Assembly: GCA_964426915.1 (NCBI GenBank)
Contig: CAYRTD010000167.1
Location: 1-8,370 of the forward strand
Origin: CAYRTD01 sp964426915
Lineage (GTDB): Bacteria > Bacteroidota > Bacteroidia > Bacteroidales > GCA-2748055
Length of the DNA stretch: 8,370 nt
Direction: 5' to 3'
The notes beneath the pieces were generated by a model. That model had not been told where the DNA came from. It searched no databases and saw only the letters and a list, made by a program, of their open reading frames with translations. Positions 1-5,186 of this stretch are shown here, piece by piece (position 1 is the stretch's first letter; every line of letters begins with the position of its first letter). A program made the translations under genes and the position numbers.

Positions 1-106
1 TTAAAATTTTTGCAGCAACGCAGAACCGAGTGATAACGAGCTCACGAATACCGCTTAAAATTAACCCTGAATGAGTATATTGGACATTATGGACAGACAC
101 TAATTA
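1..106 (+). repeat. Dispersed intergenic repeat, copy R1 (modules A and B, 52 bases apart)
   Basis: Module A, TGCAGCAACGCAGA, lies at 11-24. Module B (77-106) contains the 17-base core GGACATTATGGACAGAC and ends in ACTAATTA. The same modules are fused end to end at 5056-5098, so R1 carries 52 extra bases at 25-76. The end of that extra segment (about 59-76, with TGAATGAGTAT) plus module B matches, in reverse, the start of the LRR gene at 4871-4914 (about 38 of 44 positions). R1 may extend left beyond the window. An ATG at 71 opens a 10-codon reading frame (MSILDIMDRH, stop at 101-103), probably not a gene. The final TAATTA overlaps the stop codon of the aspartokinase gene. Confidence 0.75.
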
Positions 107-1489
107 TTTTTGATAGCACAAAGCATCATTAAGGGCAATCACCGCATCATGATAACTTTCCCTGCGGATAACGAACTGGATGTTCACCTGCATAAGTGAA
201 AGGGATAAAGCAGAAATGTTTATGTCTTTTTCGGCCATGGCAGTGGTTGCTTTTGCAATGATTCCCGGCCGGGAGGCATTTGTGCCCAGGGCACATACAA
301 GTGCGCACTTTTGTGTGGTTACCTGAAAATATTTTTCTTTTAGTTCTTTCAGCAGATCATCTGTAAGGTCTTTTTCCCATATAACCTGGGTTATACTGTT
401 TGCATTGGTCGATTTTAAAATGTAGCTTATATTGTTTTTTTCAAAAACAGTCATAATACCCCTGTCGAATCCTACACTTCCTACCATAAGGGGATCGTGA
501 ACTTCGATAGCGACAACTTTATCCGTTCCCGTTATGATCTCAACCCGGGGGGCAGCTTCGCGATAATCTCTGGATATAAGTGTTCCTGGGTGATCCGGCT
601 CAAATGTATTTTTAACCCGAATGTTGATCCCTGCCAGTTCCAGTGGTTTAGAGGCTTTGGGATGAATAGCTTCCATACCTACATCAGCAAGTTGATCGGC
701 CACATTATAATTGGTGTGTCCTACAGGAATCGATTTTTCGATCCCAACAATATTGGGATCGGCGCTTGAAAGGTGAAATTCCTTATGGATAATCGCTTCA
801 TCGGCATTAACAGCCACGGCAATTTTGGAAAAAGTGACCTCGGAATATCCTCTGTCAAATTCCCTCATTATACCTTCCGTTCCTTTTGTGTATCCGGTAG
901 CTATGGCGATGGTTTTATTGAATTCAACTTTCCGGAATTCTTTTTGAATCCGTTCATCAATGCCAAGATATTCGGCATCATCGAAGCCACAAAGATCAAC
1001 GAAATGAGCATTAATGCCGTTATTTCTGAGAATGTTCACGGAATTGAATGCCGAGTGTGCCTCTCCTATAGAAGATAATATTTCTCTGGCAGCGAGGAGG
1101 ATGTTGGTTTTGCTTACATAACCCGTAGCCAGCACTGCGGCCAGATTGTTAAGATAATTTTTTGCCTGTTCAATCCGTTCGCTTATAAATGCATCGGCTT
1201 CCGACTGGTCAAGTCCGGTTTTGTCGTATTTCCGGTTTATTTGGATAAGTTTTCCCAGGAGTTCATCCAGTGCCTTTTTAAAATCCCGGTTTTCTTCAAA
1301 TCTTGAATAAATACCTTTTTCCCCTGTCTTCTTGTGCTCTAGCAACCAGTTAGTTACATTGTTATAGGCTGAAACCACGAAAATTCTGTTATAATAATTT
1401 TCAGGACTGCGGTTTCCGATAATTATATTTTTAAGTACGTCATCAAAACGGGACATCGATGTGCCACCAATTTTTTCTACTGTAAGCAT
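104..1489 (-). CDS. ask: Aspartate kinase, ectoine-cluster (Ask_Ect-like) type
   Basis: Cytoplasmic aspartokinase of 461 residues; it phosphorylates L-aspartate with ATP, the first step towards lysine, threonine, methionine and diaminopimelate (or ectoine). The kinase domain covers about 1-310. It opens with VEKIGGTSMSRF (4-15), where classical enzymes have KFGGTS. Later motifs are EAHSAFNS (143-150), FDRGYSEVTF (211-220) in place of the usual GRGGSDTTA, and EFHLSSADPN (237-246). These variants match the Ask_Ect subfamily as I remember it. Two ACT domains follow (about 318-385 and 395-455), which in the family mediate allosteric control by amino acids. No ectA, ectB or ectC is visible here, so the true pathway is open. 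The start at 1489 gives the conserved N-terminus. It lies 278 bases from pyrC across a repeat-rich gap, so it may have its own promoter; I found no convincing TAnnTTTG box. The stop codon lies inside repeat R1. Confidence 0.93.
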   Translation of the reverse strand: MLTVEKIGGTSMSRFDDVLKNIIIGNRSPENYYNRIFVVSAYNNVTNWLLEHKKTGEKGIYSRFEENRDFKKALDELLGKLIQINRKYDKTGLDQSEADAFISERIEQAKNYLNNLAAVLATGYVSKTNILLAAREILSSIGEAHSAFNSVNILRNNGINAHFVDLCGFDDAEYLGIDERIQKEFRKVEFNKTIAIATGYTKGTEGIMREFDRGYSEVTFSKIAVAVNADEAIIHKEFHLSSADPNIVGIEKSIPVGHTNYNVADQLADVGMEAIHPKASKPLELAGINIRVKNTFEPDHPGTLISRDYREAAPRVEIITGTDKVVAIEVHDPLMVGSVGFDRGIMTVFEKNNISYILKSTNANSITQVIWEKDLTDDLLKELKEKYFQVTTQKCALVCALGTNASRPGIIAKATTAMAEKDINISALSLSLMQVNIQFVIRRESYHDAVIALNDALCYQK

Positions 1490-1532
1490 AAGGTATTATA
1501 TTTAGTATGTCATTAAAGTCGAGTATCTGTTA

Positions 1533-1557
1533 CGATAGCTATCGGAACATAATGTTC
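1533..1557. repeat. Two abutting perfect palindromes upstream of ask
   Basis: CGATAGCTATCG (1533-1544) is a perfect 12-base palindrome. It is followed directly by GAACATAATGTTC (1545-1557), a perfect palindrome around one central base. Both lie 44-68 bases upstream of the ask start codon. The first resembles the CCCGAAAGCTTTCGGG palindrome at 4966-4983. The second shares CATAATGT with the reverse complement of repeat module B. They could be operator-like sites or parts of the dispersed element; the sequence does not decide. Confidence 0.55.
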
Positions 1558-1565
1558 GAGATCAA

Positions 1566-1621
1566 GCCTGCCTGCCCAAGGATGGCCAGTGCAATGGCAG
1601 GCGGGCCTGCTCCGTTTTTTT
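1566..1621 (+). repeat. GC-rich hairpin followed by seven T
   Basis: GCCTGCCTGCC (1566-1576) pairs with GGCAGGCGGGC (1596-1606) as an 11-base stem with one G-U pair and a 19-base loop. A run of seven T lies at 1615-1621, eight bases after the stem. It reads as a terminator only on the plus strand, where no gene ends, and the T-run is set back, so I treat it as a structural part of the intergenic repeat. RNA from the minus strand could form the hairpin between pyrC and ask but would lack the U-tract. Confidence 0.5.
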
Positions 1622-1628
1622 AAGGGGT

Positions 1629-1671
1629 TGCAGCAACGTAGATACCGGACATTATGGGCAGATACTATTTT
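1629..1671 (+). repeat. Dispersed intergenic repeat, copy R2 (fused A and B)
   Basis: Module A reads TGCAGCAACGTAGA (one change from R1 and R3) inside the inverted repeat GTTGCAGCAAC (1628-1638). Module B follows without the 52-base spacer and is partly diverged: GGACATTATGGGCAG is kept, but the flanks differ. Same orientation as R1 and R3. With the palindromes and GC-rich hairpin before it, it fills most of the pyrC-ask gap. The rest of that gap (1672-1767) is AT-rich and shows no recognisable feature. Confidence 0.7.
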
Positions 1672-1767
1672 GGGTTAACGCGGCTAAAGTAAGAAAAAAT
1701 GAACAGTATATGAGGAAAAGATTTAGATTAAACACTTCTATTTCGGATGACAAGGTCAGACTCTCAT

Positions 1768-3117
1768 TCAGGAGTGTTCAAACCTCAGTCTCATAGCTGC
1801 ATCGCATTCCTGAATGTTCCCGTTGTTATAAACGATTTTTCCATTCACGAAAGTTGTTTTTACGGAAGAATTAAATACCTGGCCTTCCAGGGGTGACCAG
1901 CCGCATTTGTAAAGAAGGTTTGACTTTTTTACTTCCAGATGACCTTTCGGATCTACCAGAACCAGGTCGGCAAAATATCCCTTTCTTAAAAATCCCCGCT
2001 TTTCTATTTTAAATATTTCGGCGGGTTTGTGACACATTTTGTCAATTACTTTTTCGATGGTAATTTCTTTTTTTTCAACGAATCCGAGCATAGCCAACAG
2101 ACTGTGTTGCACCATTGGGCCACCGGAGGGGGCTTTGAAATAGCTGTTATCCTTTTCTTCCCGGGTATGCGGGGCATGATCTGTAGCGATTACATCCAGT
2201 TTGTCATTCAGAACTCCTCTGAAAAGTGCTGTTCTGTCCTGCTCTGTTTTTACTGCCGGGTTCCATTTAATAAGGGTGCCTTTTTCAGCATAATGAGAAT
2301 CGTTAAACCAGAGATGATGTATGCATACTTCTGCTGTGATCTTTTTTTCCGATGCAGGGATGTCATTGCGAAACAGATCAAGTTCCTTTGCAGTGGATAC
2401 ATGCAGGACATGCAGGCGGGAATTATATTTTTCAGCAAGAGAAACAGCAAGAGAGGAGGAAAGGTAGCAAGCTTCTTCGCTACGGATAATGGGGTGTGCA
2501 GAGATCAGGACATTTTCACCATATTTTTTCCGGTATTCCTCTGAATTCCGGCGGATGGTTTCTTCATCCTCACAGTGTGTTGCTATTAGAAGGGGGGATT
2601 CGGAAAATAATGCTTCAAGACTTTTTTTGTTATTCACCAGCATATTTCCTGTTGAAGAACCCATGAATATTTTGAGTCCGCATATATCTTTTGGGTCTGC
2701 TTTTTTAACCTCAGCGAGATTATCATTACTGGCGCCCAGGTAGAAGGAATAGTTTACAAGCGATTTTTTTCCGGCCAGTCTATACTTTTTCTCAAGTTTC
2801 TCAATAGTAATCGCTTGTGGAACAGTATTCGGCATTTCCATATAGGATGTTATACCACCTGAAGCAGCTGCCCGGGATTCGGTATAAATCTCTCCTTTAT
2901 GAGTAAGACCGGGCTCCCGGAAGTGAACCTGGTCATCAATAACCCCCGGTATCAACCATAATCCTTCAGCATCGATGATCTCAGTTTCAGGGTTCACATG
3001 AATATCTTCAGAGCTGATCTCAGATATTTTATCATCATCAATGAGCAGGTTGCCTTTGAATTTCTCATTCTCATTTATGATGGTGGCATTTTTAATCAGA
3101 TACTTTCCCATGATCAT
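1768..3117 (-). CDS. pyrC: Dihydroorotase
   Basis: Amidohydrolase of 449 residues that interconverts N-carbamoyl-aspartate and dihydroorotate, the third step of pyrimidine synthesis, in the cytoplasm. An N-terminal beta segment (about 3-55) leads to the metal site: DDQVHFREPG (61-70), where the usual HxH is QxH (Gln63, His65). Other metal-site candidates are Lys149 (GLKIFMGSSTG, possible carboxylated lysine), His181 in THCED, His236 or His239 in LHVLHVS, and Asp313 in ATDHAPH. A substrate loop PSGGPMVQ (330-337) and the C-terminal ADLVLVDP strand (383-390) are typical of the family. Length fits. The start codon at 3117 overlaps the mannosyltransferase stop (ATGA), indicating translational coupling; Met3 (3111) is an alternative start. 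Allantoinase or hydantoinase is possible, but DHFREPG-type and SGGP motifs favour dihydroorotase. No terminator is evident after the stop. Confidence 0.93.
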   Translation of the reverse strand: MIMGKYLIKNATIINENEKFKGNLLIDDDKISEISSEDIHVNPETEIIDAEGLWLIPGVIDDQVHFREPGLTHKGEIYTESRAAASGGITSYMEMPNTVPQAITIEKLEKKYRLAGKKSLVNYSFYLGASNDNLAEVKKADPKDICGLKIFMGSSTGNMLVNNKKSLEALFSESPLLIATHCEDEETIRRNSEEYRKKYGENVLISAHPIIRSEEACYLSSSLAVSLAEKYNSRLHVLHVSTAKELDLFRNDIPASEKKITAEVCIHHLWFNDSHYAEKGTLIKWNPAVKTEQDRTALFRGVLNDKLDVIATDHAPHTREEKDNSYFKAPSGGPMVQHSLLAMLGFVEKKEITIEKVIDKMCHKPAEIFKIEKRGFLRKGYFADLVLVDPKGHLEVKKSNLLYKCGWSPLEGQVFNSSVKTTFVNGKIVYNNGNIQECDAAMRLRFEHS

Positions 3118-3863
3118 GCTATTCTTTTATAATTACGAAAGAAGCTGTTGATCTTTAGTTTAATAATACCCCATATGGCTTCATTTACAATACCGCCGCT
3201 CATTTTTGATGAACCTGCTCGTCTGTCGGTAAATATAATCGGCACTTCAATTATATTAAATCCGAATTTCCACGCAGTGAACTTCATTTCGATCTGAAAG
3301 GCATAACCTTTGAACCGGATCTTTTTAAGATCAATTGTTTCCAGTACTTTTCTGGAGTAGCATATAAACCCGGCTGTTGAATCATGTATTTTCATTCCGG
3401 TAATAATTCTTACATAGACAGAAGCAAAATAGGAGATAAGAACTCTTCCCATTGGCCAGTTCACAACATTTACACCGGAGACATAGCGGGAACCAATGGC
3501 CAGATCGGCCCCTTTTTCCTCACAGGCTTCGTATAGCCGTAATAAATCGGTGGGATCATGACTGAAATCTGCGTCCATTTCATATATATAGGTGTAATTA
3601 TGATCCAGGGCCCATTCGAATCCTCTTATGTATGCTGTTCCGAGTCCGAGTTTCCCCTTTCTTTCAATCAGATGAAGCCGTTCTTTATATTCCAGTTGTT
3701 TTCCTTTAACAATATCTCCTGTCCCATCGGGCGATCCGTCATCAATAATCAATATATCAAAATTACCAGACAGTCCGAAAACTGCTTCAATAATTTTACC
3801 AACATTTTCTTTTTCGTTGTAGGTGGGTATTATTACGAGATTTTCCTTCAAAGGGATATGCAT
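3114..3863 (-). CDS. Polyprenyl-phosphate mannosyltransferase, DPM1-like (GT2 family)
   Basis: Glycosyltransferase of 249 residues with the GT-A fold, expected to move a sugar, most likely mannose from GDP-mannose, onto polyprenyl phosphate at the inner face of the membrane. The product would supply lipid-linked sugar for glycosylation outside the cytoplasm. Motifs in order: IPTYNEKENV (12-21), nucleotide-binding DDGSPDGT (41-48), KGKLGLGTAYIRGFEWA (69-85), the DxD metal motif DADFSHDP (97-104), GSRYVSG (124-130), DSTAGFICYSRKVLE (161-175), KGYAFQIEM (185-193) and DRRAGSSKM (213-221). It has no C-terminal membrane domain, so it is the soluble single-domain type. It starts 91 bases after the LRR gene ends and overlaps pyrC by 4 bases. 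In Bacteroidota I recall this pair often standing together. The exact sugar is inferred from family membership. Confidence 0.9.
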   Translation of the reverse strand: MHIPLKENLVIIPTYNEKENVGKIIEAVFGLSGNFDILIIDDGSPDGTGDIVKGKQLEYKERLHLIERKGKLGLGTAYIRGFEWALDHNYTYIYEMDADFSHDPTDLLRLYEACEEKGADLAIGSRYVSGVNVVNWPMGRVLISYFASVYVRIITGMKIHDSTAGFICYSRKVLETIDLKKIRFKGYAFQIEMKFTAWKFGFNIIEVPIIFTDRRAGSSKMSGGIVNEAIWGIIKLKINSFFRNYKRIA

Positions 3864-3876
3864 TAAATTAATGCTA

Positions 3877-3884
3877 CGAAGATA
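3877..3884 (-). promoter_or_regulatory. Possible -7 promoter element for the mannosyltransferase-pyrC pair
   Basis: On the minus strand this reads TATCTTCG, one mismatch from the Bacteroidota -7 consensus TAnnTTTG. It lies 13 bases before the ATG at 3863, so the leader would be very short. No TTTG is found at the expected -33 distance. A 10-base palindrome GCTTTAAAGC (3894-3903) lies in the spacer region. A weak candidate. Confidence 0.25.
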
Positions 3885-3954
3885 GGATTTTTAGCTTTAA
3901 AGCCTTGATCTGAGGAGTTAAAATGTGTTAAATATTTTAATATATGATTCATTT

Positions 3955-4902
3955 TCAACTGATCACAAGCACATCATTTGCCGTGAGAAGCCGGATCTGG
4001 TATTCCGGAACCGGGTTGCCCGTCAGATTCACATATCCCAGCCGGGGAAGGTTGATTAGCGGAGTAATATCTTCTATATAATTATTGGAAAGATCCAGGT
4101 TCCTGAGCATGACCAGGTTTGAAAGCTGGTCGATGCAACTGATGTTGTTATCAGCAAGGTACAGATCCTGCAACCGGATAAGTTCCCAGATCTCGTAAAG
4201 GTCAGATATCCGGTTTCTTGAAAGATCCAGATACAGAGCATGTTCGCAATACTGAAGGCCTTCAAGGTCGTCAATACCGCTTTCCGGTAGTTCAACTTCC
4301 TCCATATCGAAAAGAATGACAGGATTCAGATTTATCCGAAGATTTCCATAAAGTCTGAATTTTACGGCACTGAAAAAGCTGTTTACATTCTGATTCCAGG
4401 GTTCCTCTTCAAATTCCTGATCTTCATATATTGAATGAAACCCATTGCCGGCTTCCTCCTCCCAGATATATTCAGGATTATAATCGATATCCTCATCAAG
4501 GCCTAAAGGAATTTCTGCAGGGATGTTTTCAATATCTTTCATGAGGAATATATGACTAAAGGATTTTAATTCCTTGTGATTGTTTTCTTCGAATGACTTC
4601 TTAATGCATTCGCGGTAAAATTCTCCCCGGTCTGGATGATATAGCTGCATTAAAAGAGAAAAACGCCTGGGTGTATTCGTTGCTGACAAATCTGTATAGC
4701 TACAAATTTTTCCAGCCAGATCATTAATAGTGTCATAGTTTTTATTCCTGTACAGGTCAATAAGTTTGGCGGTAATCCTGTTCAGGTTCTTTTCACTGTA
4801 AGCTTCTTCCAGCTCTTTGTACAACTTCTGCATAGAGAATCCTTCTGCACCTTTGGAAACAACATTTATTAAGAGTCTGTCCATAATGTCCGAAATACTC
4901 AT
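3955..4902 (-). CDS. Leucine-rich-repeat protein with a possible degenerate J-domain segment
   Basis: Protein of 315 residues without signal peptide or membrane segment, so probably cytoplasmic; function unknown. The N-terminal part (10-60) is helical and charged. Residues 79-120 have RRFSLLMQLYHPDRG followed by a basic/acidic helix, resembling helix II, the HPD motif (89-91) and helix III of a J domain. A strongly acidic linker follows (136-170). The C-terminus has about four SDS22-like repeats of 22 residues starting near Leu223, Leu244, Leu266 and Leu288, with LxxLxLxxNxIxxIxxL spacing, likely a protein-binding surface. An in-frame TGA lies directly before the ATG at 4902, so this is the longest possible frame; Met24 is an alternative. 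The first ten codons lie in a copy of the intergenic repeat. A 9-base hairpin lies just upstream. The gene stands apart from its neighbours by 284 and 91 bases. Confidence 0.82.
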   Translation of the reverse strand: MSISDIMDRLLINVVSKGAEGFSMQKLYKELEEAYSEKNLNRITAKLIDLYRNKNYDTINDLAGKICSYTDLSATNTPRRFSLLMQLYHPDRGEFYRECIKKSFEENNHKELKSFSHIFLMKDIENIPAEIPLGLDEDIDYNPEYIWEEEAGNGFHSIYEDQEFEEEPWNQNVNSFFSAVKFRLYGNLRINLNPVILFDMEEVELPESGIDDLEGLQYCEHALYLDLSRNRISDLYEIWELIRLQDLYLADNNISCIDQLSNLVMLRNLDLSNNYIEDITPLINLPRLGYVNLTGNPVPEYQIRLLTANDVLVIS

Positions 4903-4914
4903 TCAGTGTTAAAT
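4871..4914 (-). repeat. Dispersed repeat, copy R4 (reverse orientation), covering the LRR start codon
   Basis: Read on the minus strand, this segment matches positions 59-102 of R1 at about 38 of 44 positions, including unbroken runs of 12 (CTGAATGAGTAT) and 17 bases (GGACATTATGGACAGAC). The ATG inside the first run is the LRR start codon. The encoded N-terminus MSISDIMDRL corresponds to MSILDIMDRH in R1, which then stops. Module A is absent here. Confidence 0.75.
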
Positions 4915-4924
4915 CCGTGTGACT

Positions 4925-4947
4925 ATGATTTTGGTTTTCAAAATCAT
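4925..4947 (-). other. Hairpin in the LRR leader
   Basis: ATGATTTTG (4925-4933) and CAAAATCAT (4939-4947) form a perfect 9-base stem with a 5-base loop. It lies 22 bases before the LRR start codon on the minus strand. It has no T-run on either side, so a terminator is unlikely. It could affect mRNA stability or translation, or bind a dimeric protein as DNA. Confidence 0.5.
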
Positions 4948-4965
4948 TTAGCCGAACTGATTCCG

Positions 4966-4983
4966 TCCCGAAAGCTTTCGGGA
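4966..4983. repeat. Perfect 18-base palindrome upstream of the LRR gene
   Basis: TCCCGAAAGCTTTCGGGA is perfectly self-complementary over 18 bases, 64-81 bases upstream of the LRR start. It shares its layout (CGAWAGCTWTCG) with the palindrome at 1533-1544. Palindromes of this sort are, to my memory, frequent between genes in Bacteroidota. A dispersed palindromic repeat is more likely than a gene-specific operator. Confidence 0.6.
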
Positions 4984-5022
4984 GATAGCCGGGGGATCTC
5001 ATATTTTAAGCAGCATTTCTGA

Positions 5023-5034
5023 CCGCGCTCGCGG
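5023..5034. repeat. GC-rich inverted repeat
   Basis: CCGCG and CGCGG face each other across two bases (CCGCGctCGCGG). It lies between the 18-base palindrome and repeat R3, the same relative place as the GC-rich hairpin at 1566-1606. A further CGCGG at 5050-5054 could pair with the same CCGCG arm. No T-run follows. Confidence 0.45.
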
Positions 5035-5055
5035 AAAGCTTCAGCGACACGCGGT

Positions 5056-5098
5056 TGCAGCAACGCAGATATTGGACATTATGGACAGACACTAATTA
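5056..5098 (+). repeat. Dispersed intergenic repeat, copy R3 (fused A and B, best preserved)
   Basis: Module A TGCAGCAACGCAGA (5056-5069) is identical to R1 and lies in the inverted repeat GTTGCAGCAAC (5055-5065). Module B (5069-5098) is identical to R1 over ATATTGGACATTATGGAC and continues identically to TAATTA. The two modules share one base, so this is the compact form without the 52-base insert of R1. It lies between the permease stop and the LRR start, reading against both genes. Confidence 0.78.
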
Positions 5099-5150
5099 GG
5101 TATTTTTTGCAATATTACAGAATCATAATGGTAAAGCGAAAAAAAGCCTG

Positions 5151-5186
5151 TTAAATTGATGAGTATACTTTATTGACGGACATTAT
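5151..5186 (+). repeat. Degenerate repeat piece R5 after the permease gene
   Basis: TTAA, three bases, GA, TGAGTATA, and further on GGACATTAT follow the order of R1 61-90 with about seven extra bases in the middle. It ends at the permease stop codon, as R1 ends at the ask stop codon. The individual matches are short, so this is less certain than the other copies. Confidence 0.35.

Noticed and set aside
71..103. Ten-codon gene MSILDIMDRH in repeat R1
   Set aside because: R2 and R3 do not preserve the ATG or frame, so coding is unlikely to be the selected function.
497..1078. Plus-strand open frames of 90 and 101 codons opposite the aspartokinase gene
   Set aside because: They lie wholly antisense to a well-supported gene and encode no recognisable protein.
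1566..1621. Rho-independent terminator for pyrC
   Set aside because: The T-run is on the wrong strand for the minus-strand genes, and no plus-strand gene ends here.
2029..2743. Open frames on both strands inside pyrC
   Set aside because: Overlap the conserved dihydroorotase frame; no motifs of their own.
4793..5002. Minus-strand open frame of 69 codons across the LRR start
   Set aside because: It is out of frame with the LRR gene and made partly of repeat sequence; no conserved features.
1..5098. CRISPR-like array from the repeated GTTGCAGCAAC/GGACATTATGG units
   Set aside because: Copies are kilobases apart, diverged and not separated by uniform spacers; no cas genes.
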